A stretch of 64,000 bases of DNA from Deinococcus rubellus (GTDB lineage: Bacteria > Deinococcota > Deinococci > Deinococcales > Deinococcaceae): positions 675,501-739,500 of the forward strand of contig NZ_CP104213.1 of assembly GCF_025244745.1 (NCBI RefSeq), given 5' to 3'. Below, one piece after another: positions 1 through 7,305 of this stretch. The notes below the pieces were generated by a model. It worked only from the letters and a program-made list of their open reading frames with translations. It was not told where the DNA came from and did not search any database. The translations under genes and the position numbers were made by a program. Every line of letters starts with the position of its first letter. Positions within the stretch are counted from its first letter, which is position 1.

Positions 1-1216
1 CGCTGGCAGCTTCGGCGCGGCTGATCAGGTCGGCCAGGTTCTCCTGCGTGATGGCCGGGAACACCCACGGCACCTCGATCTGATCGGCGGTCACCCACCT
101 GGCACGCTGGGTGCGGGTCTTGCCGTCCTTGGCCACCTCGTAGACCGTGACCTTGTACTTGCGGTCACTGCCGTAGCGGCGCTTCAAATCGGCCCGGTAC
201 AGGCCATCGAGGTGGCTGCGGATCGCGCCCTGAATCCGCTTGACGCTGCGGATGGCCGGGAGGGTCATGCTGATGGCCGTGGTGCGGGTCACGCCGCCGC
301 CCTCGCCGAGGTAGTGCTCGGGCATGCCGATGACATTCAGGGCTACCAGCCGCACGAAAGCCTTGAGATCCTTCTCGGCGTCCGCTGCGCCGCCGCCCGG
401 TTTGGTGAAGGTCAGGTCGTCGCTGATCGGCTTGCCGTCCTTGCCCTCCACGATGGCCAGAGTGACGATCCCGCCGCGCCTGGGGAGTCGCCGGTAGGCT
501 TGGGACTTCTCGCGGAACAGCTCGCGGCTGTTGGGATCTCCTCGATCGACGAAGACCTTCTGCACCCCGATCAGGCGGCCCTGCAACTCATGGTTGTTGA
601 GGCGGTGCCCGAGCAGGTTGTAGTGGGCCTGGGCTGGATCGACGGCGCGCATGGCGACCGGCCAGCCGCGCGGGTCGTTCCAGAGGGCATTGTGGGCGGT
701 GAAGACGAACTGCCCAGCCTGCCAGACGATGGGTTTGTTATCTGCACCATTGGCCTTGACGGCGGTGATGCCGTTGATGGTGTCGGCGTCCAGGGTGACG
801 CCGATGCCCATGTCGAGGTGGGCGAAGCGGGCAGGCACGTCGCTGCCAATCTCGCCCTGGGACATCACGCCGCACAGCTCACCGTCGAGCAGGTACTCGA
901 TCACCAGTCTGGAACTGACCAACTGGCCGAGGTTATTGGCGGTCCACAGATCGTCGAGCGCGCCCCTGGCCGTCTTGTCGGCGTTGAGCTGACCGTAGGT
1001 GAACTCGTCACCGATCAGCAGCGCGGCGGCGATCTCGATGGCGGCCCCAAACAGCGGGTTCTTAAAGAAAGCGGTGCGCGTGCGCTGGCGTACCGCCGTG
1101 CGGTCCACACCGTAGATGCGTGGGTCGAGGCTGCCGCCGGTACTCCAGGGCGTGCCTTCACGCCACTCGCCGTCGCCGGAGTCTTCGAGCAGTTGACCAT
1201 CAGGGCCGTACAACAT
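1..1216 (-). CDS. phage portal protein (3' end beyond window)
   Basis: Forms the portal ring through which DNA enters the capsid. I translated the minus strand from the ATG at 1214-1216, which has a strong ribosome site (AAGGAGGTGAACC) just upstream; the frame stays open for 405 codons to the window edge. The protein begins MLYGPDGQLLEDSGDGEW and contains LVIEYLLDGELCGVMSQ and a central stretch around GMPEHYLGEGGGVTRTTA, as in portal proteins of tailed phages with no recognisable protease fusion. It lies 12 bp downstream of the large terminase, the usual terS-terL-portal order. The position supports the assignment as much as the sequence does. The long opposite-strand frame here is a shadow. 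Confidence 0.8.
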   Translation of the reverse strand, partial: MLYGPDGQLLEDSGDGEWREGTPWSTGGSLDPRIYGVDRTAVRQRTRTAFFKNPLFGAAIEIAAALLIGDEFTYGQLNADKTARGALDDLWTANNLGQLVSSRLVIEYLLDGELCGVMSQGEIGSDVPARFAHLDMGIGVTLDADTINGITAVKANGADNKPIVWQAGQFVFTAHNALWNDPRGWPVAMRAVDPAQAHYNLLGHRLNNHELQGRLIGVQKVFVDRGDPNSRELFREKSQAYRRLPRRGGIVTLAIVEGKDGKPISDDLTFTKPGGGAADAEKDLKAFVRLVALNVIGMPEHYLGEGGGVTRTTAISMTLPAIRSVKRIQGAIRSHLDGLYRADLKRRYGSDRKYKVTVYEVAKDGKTRTQRARWVTADQIEVPWVFPAITQENLADLISRAEAAS

Positions 1217-1228
1217 GGTTCACCTCCT

Positions 1229-2995
1229 TCATTCGTCCCAGCCGAGGTCCCTGAATTCCTCCAGGGCGGCGATAGCGTCGGCGTTGCTGACGCGCTTGAA
1301 GAGCCGTTCCGGCGCACAGGCCAGGACAGCCGCGTCACCGTCGTCCGGCGACTGACCTTTGTGACGCTTCTTAAAGACTTTCTTCTGCTCGAGCTTCTTG
1401 ACCTCGCGGTCGCCGATGTTGACGTAGCCGTAACGCCGGTCGGTCAGGTCACGGCGCAGCGCCACGCCGCTCACTTCGATGCGGGTCACGCTGAGCACCT
1501 CGTCGGTCTGGAAGTACATCTCCGTGACCGCATCGGCGTACTCGGTCTGGTCGCTGGGCTTGCTCCCGAATTGCACTTCGTGGACCTCGAAGCCCTCCAG
1601 GAAAAGGGCCTGCAAGTCCACCTGCTTACGCAGTCCGTCTAGGATGCCGCCGCCGTAGCCGCCGCTGCCATCCACCCGCACGCTGGCCCGCCTCGCGCCG
1701 CGCTGATGCCCGGCCCGGAGCACCTTGAGGGCTTCTTGCACATACCGGTCGGTGCGGGTGAAGGTGTCGGCTTCCTGCCCGCCCTGGATGGCCATCTCGT
1801 AGCGCAGCCGCCGGGCCTGGAGGCTGTAGAGCATGCCGGAGTCGTCGCCGTACCGTCCGCAGTCAATACCGACCTGGAGGATGTCGGGCGTGTCGTCTTC
1901 GACCTGGCGCTTGAGGGCCGCGTCGATGCGCCCGCCACCGATCACGGTGTCGCCCATGCTGCCGCTCGGTGGGATGCCCAGTGCGCCGTACAGGAAACCG
2001 CGCTTGGGCCGGAAGATGGTCCCGGCTTGGTGGACATGATCACCACTACCGGGAACGTCCCAGGGCAGCGTGAAGGTGTAGGCGCTCTCGTCCATTTCAC
2101 CGACCACATCGCAGCCGAAGCGCTTGTGGTCTTCGATCCAGTCATTGAAGGTGCTGCGGTGCATCCCGCCCGGCACTTCGTTGGTCCCGTCCCAGACGTT
2201 CGGAAACCCCAGGTGACTCAGACGGTAGACCCTGGCACGTGGGTGTTCCTTCATCCCCTGGAAGGTTGAGTTATCCGTCTTGGGGTTGGCCAGCAATAAC
2301 CAGATCCGGACGGTGTTGCCGGTGAACTGGCGAGAGACGCCGTCGTACATGAAGTCGGGCACGCCCTCGGCCTCATCGAAGACCACCAGCTGGTATTCGT
2401 TGTGCTGCCCCTGGGCACGTTCAGAGCCTTTGCCGCCCGCGTCACTGGTGGTCATGCCGAGGGCGAAGTGGGCACCGTTGCGTTCAGCGAGGTTCTTCTT
2501 CGGCAGCAGCCCCGGCATCACGTCGCGGCCCCGGTTGCGGGCGTTCTGGACGTGGGTGCGGATGTCTTTCCAGAGCAGGCGGGTCACCTGGAAGTCGGTG
2601 GGGGCAGTGGTGATGATCACTGAGGGTGCGAAGCAGCGGTAGAACCAGGTGGCGACCGGGGCTTCGATGCCGTAGGTTTTGCCGATGGAGTGAGCGGCCT
2701 CCACCACGAAGATGTAAGGCGCTTCGGTGTCCCCGGCCAGTTGGCGGTTGACGCTGTCCTGAATGTCTTCAAGGATGTCGCGCTGTCCCTGATAACCGTT
2801 GACGCCGCGCCAGGGCGTCATGCCGAGCACACGTTCGCAGTAACCAATGAGGTTGTGTTGGTATTTGTTCCAGCGTTCCTGCTCGCTCCCTCTGGTACGC
2901 TCCGGCAGTTTGCCACTGGCGCGCAGGCGCTTGCGGGCGATGGCCTGCAGGACGAGCTGGCGGCTCATCCACTCCGGGAATTTAGAACTCGTCAT
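1229..2995 (-). CDS. terL: phage terminase large subunit (588 aa)
   Basis: ATP-driven DNA packaging motor and nuclease. The N-terminal ATPase shows a Walker A-like VVEAAHSIGKTYG near residue 100 and a Walker B YQLVVFDEAEG near residue 200. The C-terminal half has an acidic nuclease-type start (QVGIDCGRYGDDSGM, about residue 375) and a later DGDAAVLA. I chose the ATG at 2995 (MTSSKFPEWMSRQ) because it has GGAGG about 10 nt upstream and overlaps the small terminase stop by 14 nt. A longer in-frame start at 3049 would add 18 arginine-rich residues encoded inside terS. Intact, in a terS-terL-portal operon. Confidence 0.9.
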   Translation of the reverse strand: MTSSKFPEWMSRQLVLQAIARKRLRASGKLPERTRGSEQERWNKYQHNLIGYCERVLGMTPWRGVNGYQGQRDILEDIQDSVNRQLAGDTEAPYIFVVEAAHSIGKTYGIEAPVATWFYRCFAPSVIITTAPTDFQVTRLLWKDIRTHVQNARNRGRDVMPGLLPKKNLAERNGAHFALGMTTSDAGGKGSERAQGQHNEYQLVVFDEAEGVPDFMYDGVSRQFTGNTVRIWLLLANPKTDNSTFQGMKEHPRARVYRLSHLGFPNVWDGTNEVPGGMHRSTFNDWIEDHKRFGCDVVGEMDESAYTFTLPWDVPGSGDHVHQAGTIFRPKRGFLYGALGIPPSGSMGDTVIGGGRIDAALKRQVEDDTPDILQVGIDCGRYGDDSGMLYSLQARRLRYEMAIQGGQEADTFTRTDRYVQEALKVLRAGHQRGARRASVRVDGSGGYGGGILDGLRKQVDLQALFLEGFEVHEVQFGSKPSDQTEYADAVTEMYFQTDEVLSVTRIEVSGVALRRDLTDRRYGYVNIGDREVKKLEQKKVFKKRHKGQSPDDGDAAVLACAPERLFKRVSNADAIAALEEFRDLGWDE

Positions 2996-3545
2996 CGTCG
3001 CCTTCCTCCGGCGGCAAAACCCCGGCGATCTGCCACAGCTCGGCTTCACTCAGCTTGTCGAGGTCGTCGGGATTCTTGATGCGGCCCACCCGGACGTTGA
3101 CCTCTTCCATCCCCAGGGCCTTGCGCTCGATGTCCGTGCCGATCTTCAGCAGCCGGACCACGTCCACCGGCTCCAGCTTCTCCGGCTGCTGATGCGCCAG
3201 CCCACGCACGCCCAGGGTGATCAGCGCCTTGCCCACCTTCGCGTGACGGCCCCGCACCTCCGCTTTGAGGTCCAGGTCGATCTCGCGCGTCTTGATCACG
3301 ACTTGTTCACGAAATTGTGCCCGCAGATCCGTCCAGTCCTCGCGTGCTGCACGGTTTTTAATCGTGCCTGGCTTCGGTGCACCGGCGTCGTGACCTAGGC
3401 TGTCGAGGGTCACGCTGTCCTCGCCCCGGATGTAGGCGCGGCGGATGGCTGCCCAGTCGTATTTCGGTGGCCCTTGTGTGGGGTTCGACTCGCGCTTCGC
3501 GCGACTGCGGCGACGACTTTCTTTCTTGGGTTTGGGATCAGTCAC
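2982..3545 (-). CDS. terS: phage terminase small subunit (187 aa)
   Basis: DNA-recognition subunit of the packaging terminase. The N-terminus is basic (MTDPKPKKESRRRSRAKRES), followed by a helix-turn-helix-like segment (YDWAAIRRAYIRGEDSVTLDSLGHDAG, read in two pieces) and NRAAREDWTDLRAQF, typical of small terminases that use a Sigma-70-like HTH. The C-terminus is acidic. The start is a GTG at 3543-3545 behind AAAGGAGGTGAAGC. That ribosome site and start form one copy of an 18-bp direct repeat; the other copy is at 4368-4385, beyond the moron cassette. The gene overlaps terL by 14 nt. Confidence 0.85.
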   Translation of the reverse strand: MTDPKPKKESRRRSRAKRESNPTQGPPKYDWAAIRRAYIRGEDSVTLDSLGHDAGAPKPGTIKNRAAREDWTDLRAQFREQVVIKTREIDLDLKAEVRGRHAKVGKALITLGVRGLAHQQPEKLEPVDVVRLLKIGTDIERKALGMEEVNVRVGRIKNPDDLDKLSEAELWQIAGVLPPEEGDDDEF

Positions 3546-3570
3546 GCTTCACCTCCTTTTGACACGTCAA

Positions 3571-3603
3571 AGCCCCAGCTTTGCAGTCGCGAAAGCTGGG
3601 GCT
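3571..3603 (-). terminator. hairpin terminator after the lipoprotein gene
   Basis: A 12-bp perfect stem (AGCCCCAGCTTT / AAAGCTGGGGCT) with a 9-nt loop lies 39 bp downstream of the lipoprotein stop. On the minus strand it is followed only by TTTG, so the T-run is weak, but the stem is strong. It would insulate terS from moron transcription. Confidence 0.6.
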
Positions 3604-3641
3604 GAGCGCGTTTCATTCTTTATGGACGCTGCCTCAGAGCG

Positions 3642-4340
3642 TCATGGACGTACCGTCAGCTTTTGAGGTGGGAGTGAAAACTTCAGTTCCTGCGAGGTCT
3701 CACCTGTTGAAACTTCAAGCGAATTGACAAGGACCTTTAGTGTGTACTCCCCAGCCAGCAGCGGAAACTTCGGCTGAAACTGGCTCAGCTGAACGCTCAG
3801 GTTCAGTTCTTTGTCACAGGCTTGCTCTGGGAGGCAAGCGTTGAGAACCGCAAGAGCCGGAACAATCCCTTGGGTCGCCCAGAACACGGCTTTCCCCGTG
3901 TTGTCCTCAATGACGGCATTTAAGACATCCAAGCCGTAGGTCAAGTTCAAGGTTTGGGTGGTGGTGTTGATCAACTTGACGGTGAACGCGTAGGCTTCAC
4001 CGCTGTTGCCAGTCGCTGTTGCACTGAGTTCTGCACGGAGCGGACTCGTCGTGGGGAGCGGAGGCGGTAAAGTCGGCGCTCCTATCATTTCGACGTTTTC
4101 CAACTTGAGGTTCATTCCGGCAAGCTTCAAGGTGTCCACGACTTCCTGGGGAGTCACGCTTCCGACGCCCCAGATGGCTTTTAACGGCATACCAGGTGCC
4201 TGAGTGTCGGTGCTTGAAGCAAACATCTGGAAGGGCAAAAGATCCAGGGCTGCCCGAAGCGTTAGGTGGGGTGGTGGGTCTGGCGGCATAGACCCACAGG
4301 CCACCAGCAGGCAGAGGGGCAACAGGAGGCGTTTCATCAT
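3642..4340 (-). CDS. predicted lipoprotein, phage-borne moron (232 aa)
   Basis: Begins MMKRLLLPLCLLVACGS, a short lipoprotein signal with lipobox LVAC (acylated Cys near residue 15), so the protein should be anchored outside the membrane. The remainder has no family I recognise; it is rich in beta-type segments (YAFTVKLINTTTQTLNLTYG, SQFQPKFPLLAGEYTLKVLV), resembling an immunoglobulin-like or intracellular-proteinase-inhibitor-type domain. A CATACT box 5 nt before the ATG at 4340 suggests a leaderless transcript. An alternative GTG start at 4373 has a full ribosome site but would put 11 residues before the signal. Base composition is visibly less GC-rich than the flanking phage genes. Bounded by 18-bp direct repeats and followed by its own terminator: a lysogenic-conversion-type insert. 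Confidence 0.75.
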   Translation of the reverse strand: MMKRLLLPLCLLVACGSMPPDPPPHLTLRAALDLLPFQMFASSTDTQAPGMPLKAIWGVGSVTPQEVVDTLKLAGMNLKLENVEMIGAPTLPPPLPTTSPLRAELSATATGNSGEAYAFTVKLINTTTQTLNLTYGLDVLNAVIEDNTGKAVFWATQGIVPALAVLNACLPEQACDKELNLSVQLSQFQPKFPLLAGEYTLKVLVNSLEVSTGETSQELKFSLPPQKLTVRP

Positions 4341-4443
4341 AGTCAAGTATGGCTGCTGTTCGAGTCGAGTCACGCTTCACCTCCTCAGGCCTGGGTCGTA
4401 GCGCTGCAGCACGGGCAGGCAGCGTGTGGCTTCGCGGCGCGCT

Positions 4444-4689
4444 TTAAGCGCGCGCCGCAGACACTTGGCGCGTGCAGCTCAAGCCCCGCCGCGCGGCACG
4501 TTCGAGCACACCCGCGACGTAAAGCGGCTCGATCTCGGCGGCGTAACAGACGCTGCGCTGCTGCTCGGCGGCCAGCAGGGTCATGCCACTGCCCAGGAAG
4601 AGGTCGAGCACCACGGCACCAGGCGTGGCGAGCTGTTCGAGCACCCAAACACCCAAGGCGATGGGCTTCTGGATAGCCGTCTTTTGGGC
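4444..4689 (-). pseudogene. DNA methyltransferase, 3' part (split by endonuclease gene)
   Basis: This frame reads KTAIQKPIALGVWVLEQL and then DLFLGSGMTLLAAEQQ and EIEPLYVAGVLERA. These are the QKP segment and motif I (FxGxG, S-adenosylmethionine binding) that follow the catalytic DPPY motif in beta-class adenine/cytosine-N4 methyltransferases. It is in the same frame as the 5' part at 5457-6438, but the 770 bp between carry stops and the antisense endonuclease gene. An in-frame ATG at 4656 could start a 70-residue fragment. Whether fragments could assemble into an active enzyme is unknown. Confidence 0.8.
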
Positions 4690-4700
4690 TATAATTCCTT
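4690..4700 (+). promoter_or_regulatory. leaderless -10 box for the homing endonuclease
   Basis: TATAAT at 4690-4695 lies 5 nt before the ATG at 4701, the spacing of leaderless Deinococcus transcripts; no ribosome site is present. No convincing -35 was found. The box falls within antisense sequence of the methyltransferase 3' part. Confidence 0.55.
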
Positions 4701-5456
4701 ATGACCGCCCGTAGCCGCAGCACTGATTACGCTGTCCGCACACTCAAATGCCCCGGCTGTGGGCAGACAGTGACCGGGCGGCTTTTTCCGGGCCGGAAAT
4801 ACTGCTCTAAAGCATGTGCCGATGTTGCGCCCCGGCCTAGCCGCAAAACTGGGGAGACATATCCCTGCGTGGTTTGCGGCGTTGACTTGTACATTCCGCG
4901 CAACCGGCTGGGCAAAGAGTTTTACACCTGCTCTGTCCAGCACGCTAAGGAGTGGCAGGGCCGGAATAAAGTCGAGTATCAGTGCAAAACGTGCGGCAAG
5001 GCGTTTCGCAAATCGGCCTCCTTTGAAAAGTTCGGACGCGTTCTCTACTGCTCCCCTGCCTGCCGAGACGCTGACCCGGAAGTACGCGCCCGATTGATTG
5101 AGATGAACGCCGATCAGCAGCGCGGCCACCAAACGGAGATTGAGCGCATCGGGTACGCGCTGCTAGACGAAATGGGCGTGGAATACCTGCCACAGCACGT
5201 CATCGGTGACAAGTTTTGTGTGGACGCTTTCGCGCCTGCCCAGGGTGTGGTTATCCAGTTTGACGGCGATTACTGGCACGCGCACCCCGAAAAGTTTCCA
5301 GAACCGGATGCCCGGCAGCGCAAGCGGCAGCGGTTGGACGCCTCCCAGGATGCCTACATGCGGGTTTGCGGCTACCGCGTTGTCCGGCTCTGGGAAACCA
5401 ATTTGCGCCGCAACCTCTCGGAAGTGCGGCAAGTCCTGGGAGCGGCGCTGGCCTAG
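4701..5456 (+). CDS. Vsr-like homing endonuclease with zinc fingers (251 aa)
   Basis: The N-terminal half carries three Cys-rich modules: CPGCGQT with YCSKAC, CVVCGVD with CSVQH, and CKTCGKAF with YCSPAC, together likely a DNA-binding zinc array. The C-terminal half (from about residue 140) is a PD-(D/E)XK/Vsr-like nuclease: TEIERIGYALLDEMG, then DKFCVDAFAP, VVIQFDGDYWHAHPEKF and GYRVVRLWETNLRRN. The FCVDAF and QFDGDYWH pair parallels the catalytic core of very-short-patch-repair nucleases, a fold also used by homing enzymes. It is the only plus-strand gene in this part of the prophage and sits precisely between the two halves of a methyltransferase, so it most likely entered by homing. The start follows a TATAAT box without leader. 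Confidence 0.8.
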   Translation: MTARSRSTDYAVRTLKCPGCGQTVTGRLFPGRKYCSKACADVAPRPSRKTGETYPCVVCGVDLYIPRNRLGKEFYTCSVQHAKEWQGRNKVEYQCKTCGKAFRKSASFEKFGRVLYCSPACRDADPEVRARLIEMNADQQRGHQTEIERIGYALLDEMGVEYLPQHVIGDKFCVDAFAPAQGVVIQFDGDYWHAHPEKFPEPDARQRKRQRLDASQDAYMRVCGYRVVRLWETNLRRNLSEVRQVLGAALA

Positions 5457-6438
5457 TCGTAAAACTGCCCACTGTGCGGCGCTCGTCGGTCTCGCTGGCC
5501 CGCGCGCCGCCGCTCCACATGTGGCGGAACATCCGCGCGGCGCGGTGCTGGTTGGTCCAGGCCAGTTCGACGTCGGCAAAGCTCAGGCCGTCGTTTTGCT
5601 TGTCCCACACCAGCCAGCCCATGCTCGGCGGCAGGTGGTCGGCGTAATAGTTGCCGCCCCACCAGACATGGAGGGCCTTGGGGAAACGCTCGGCGGTCAG
5701 TTGGTAGGCGCGCACGGCAGTGTTGGTGCTGTCGTCGCCGATGACGGGGCGGTAGACCTGGCCGCTGCCGATCTGGCCGCCGGTGTTCACGATGCTGATG
5801 CCGTAGGGCGGGTCACAGTGGATCACGTCCGGCTGAGCACCTTGCAGCAGGCTCTCCAGCGCGCCGGGGACCAGGCCGTCGCCGCACAGGACGCGGTGAG
5901 ACCGGCCTGGAACACTGGAGCTGCTGATCTCCCAGATGTCACCGGGCTGGACCGTCCATTTCTCCTGGGCGACTTCAAGTTCAGTGGCGCTGGCGGGTTC
6001 CTCGTCGTCTACAAGCGGTGGGGCGTCGCCTTGCAGACTGGCGAGCAGCTGGTCCAAGTCGCCCGCGTCATACCCGGTGCCGATCAGGCCGTCACCGCTG
6101 CCGAGCATCTCCTGAAGGAGCGCCGCCACGGCCTCCTCGTCACGCTGGCCCAGCTCGGCGGTGCGGTTGTCGACGAGCAGGATCTTCAGCGCCACCGCGT
6201 CGGAGACATCGACTCAGATGACCGGCACCTTCTCGGCTCCGGCCTGCACGGCGGCCTGGTGGCGGTGGTGGCCGACGAGGATGTGGCGGGTGGACTGCTG
6301 CGCGACGATCGCGCCGTAGAAGCCCAGTTCCTCGATGCTGGCCTGGATGACATCGGTTCTGCCGACGTTCGGATTCCTGGGGTGGGGGAGGAGTCGGTCA
6401 GGTGAGACCTGCTCGGTCTTCTGGTTCAGGATTTTCAA
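5457..6438 (-). pseudogene. ParB-domain DNA methyltransferase, 5' part (stop codon, then split)
   Basis: Residues 1-74 (TTG start at 6438 behind CAGGAG) are a ParB-like domain: VSPDRLLPHPRNPNVGRTDV and HILVGHHRHQAAVQAGAEKVPVI. The next codon is TGA (6214-6216), then the same frame continues VDVSDAVALKILLVDNRTAELG, as in ParB-methyltransferase fusions that usually read VPVIWVDV; a TGG-to-TGA change is the simplest cause. The methyltransferase part has DVIHCDPPYG (catalytic motif IV, about residue 210 of the fused frame), WWGGNYYADHLPPSMGWLVW and ends at ASETDERRT, where the endonuclease gene begins. The gene is thus broken twice. Translation could restart at the ATG at 6195. Confidence 0.85.
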
Positions 6439-6469
6439 GGGTGGCTCCTGGGGCGAGGCAACGGCATGA

Positions 6470-6493
6470 AAAAGCCCCCGCGTGGGCGGGGGA
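6470..6493 (-). terminator. rho-independent terminator
   Basis: On the minus strand CCCCCGC, a 3-nt loop, GCGGGGG-type pairing and then CTTTTTC. Second of two terminators downstream of the secreted-protein gene at 6690-7250. Confidence 0.75.
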
Positions 6494-6563
6494 TACCATC
6501 AACTTCACTCGGCTGATTGTTTGGATAACATCAGTGTAGCGGCAGATTGTGACGCCCGTGTCA

Positions 6564-6593
6564 CACGAAAAAGCCCCCGTGGGCGAGGGCTAA
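6564..6593 (-). terminator. rho-independent terminator
   Basis: On the minus strand AGCCCTCGCCCACGGGGGCT folds into a short GC stem followed directly by TTTTT. Its T-tract faces the secreted-protein gene upstream. The 251 bp between 6439 and 6689 hold these two terminators and no gene. Confidence 0.7.
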
Positions 6594-6689
6594 TTCAGCG
6601 CACGGATTGATTGGAATACACGAAGCGCAGCTTGATGCTCATCATAGGCATTTGTGACCGAAGGTCAAGTCCTCACGGCCAAACGCCAG

Positions 6690-7250
6690 TCAGTGCAACG
6701 GGACCAAAGTAGATGTACAGGTGTAATTTCCGCTGTTGAGTTTGCAATTCGTCAAGCTAATGGTGTACGCCTTACCTCCGACTACTGCCTGTGTTGTTCC
6801 GAGCTGGATGGCAGGCAAAGCAGCACTGCTAGACGCAGCAGTTGGGGAGGATGGAGTGATTGCCACGTTCCGAATGGTGCCTGTATCGATCATCAACATG
6901 CTGATGGTATTCAGCGCATGGGGATAGGGGAAGGTGTAAACCACTTTGACAGGAACATCCTTGTAGGAGACGTTGGTGGAAAAAGCACTACTGGGTTTAC
7001 CCGCTACGGAGCTGGAAGACGCCTCGATAGCTTGACCGTCAGGCGTGAAAGCTTTTGTCGAAGACGCGAAGAAGTATGCCGCAGCTTGAGTCTGTGCACC
7101 TATATAGGTGGATGTCATCGTGCACTGCACCGAACCGCCTGGGGTTCGTACACAGCCGAGAAATTGATTCGTAAATGAGCCAGAAACAGTCCAGGTCTGT
7201 GCCTGTGCGCTCGCAGTGAGCAGGAGCGCCAGCAGTGTCGTTTGCCGCAT
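6690..7250 (-). CDS. predicted secreted protein, second moron (186 aa)
   Basis: Starts MRQTTLLALLLTASAQAQTW, a signal peptide with an AQA cleavage site near residue 18, so it should be exported. The rest is Ser/Thr-rich (FFASSTKAFTPDGQAI, SSSSVAGKPSSAF) with paired cysteines (FLGCVRTPGGSVQCTM; LTNCKLNSGNYTCTSTL) that could form disulphides. I recognise no family. The gene has its own promoter at 7257-7285 and two terminators downstream, and lower GC than its neighbours, so it is an independently transcribed cassette within the lytic gene block. Such genes often change the lysogen's surface, but that is inference. Confidence 0.7.
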   Translation of the reverse strand: MRQTTLLALLLTASAQAQTWTVSGSFTNQFLGCVRTPGGSVQCTMTSTYIGAQTQAAAYFFASSTKAFTPDGQAIEASSSSVAGKPSSAFSTNVSYKDVPVKVVYTFPYPHALNTISMLMIDTGTIRNVAITPSSPTAASSSAALPAIQLGTTQAVVGGKAYTISLTNCKLNSGNYTCTSTLVPLH

Positions 7251-7256
7251 TGGCCG

Positions 7257-7285
7257 ATCATAGACAGAGAAGTCTTACAGACCAA
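7257..7285 (-). promoter_or_regulatory. promoter of the secreted-protein moron
   Basis: On the minus strand TTGGTC (7280-7285), a 17-bp spacer and TATGAT (7257-7262), which ends 6 nt before the ATG at 7250. This fits a sigma-A promoter with a leaderless message. Confidence 0.6.
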
Positions 7286-7305
7286 TTCGCGCCGCCTGAA
7301 GGTCT

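Larger units (their letters stand above)
3540..4385. repeat. 18-bp direct repeats bounding a moron cassette
   Basis: The sequence AGTCACGCTTCACCTCCT occurs perfectly at 3540-3557 and 4368-4385. The left copy is the working ribosome site plus GTGACT start of terS (minus strand). The right copy precedes the lipoprotein gene. The two bracket one cassette of about 810 bp holding a lipoprotein gene and its terminator. The simplest reading is insertion of the cassette at the start of terS with duplication of the start region. Confidence 0.75.

Noticed and set aside
212..1642. 476-codon open frame on the plus strand
   Set aside because: It is antisense to the portal and terminase genes, which have ribosome sites and family motifs; high GC opens long shadow frames.
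4701..5456. Endonuclease gene as part of a group I intron or an intein
   Set aside because: It is on the opposite strand to the methyltransferase and leaves almost no room for an intron fold; an intein would have to be in frame and on the same strand.
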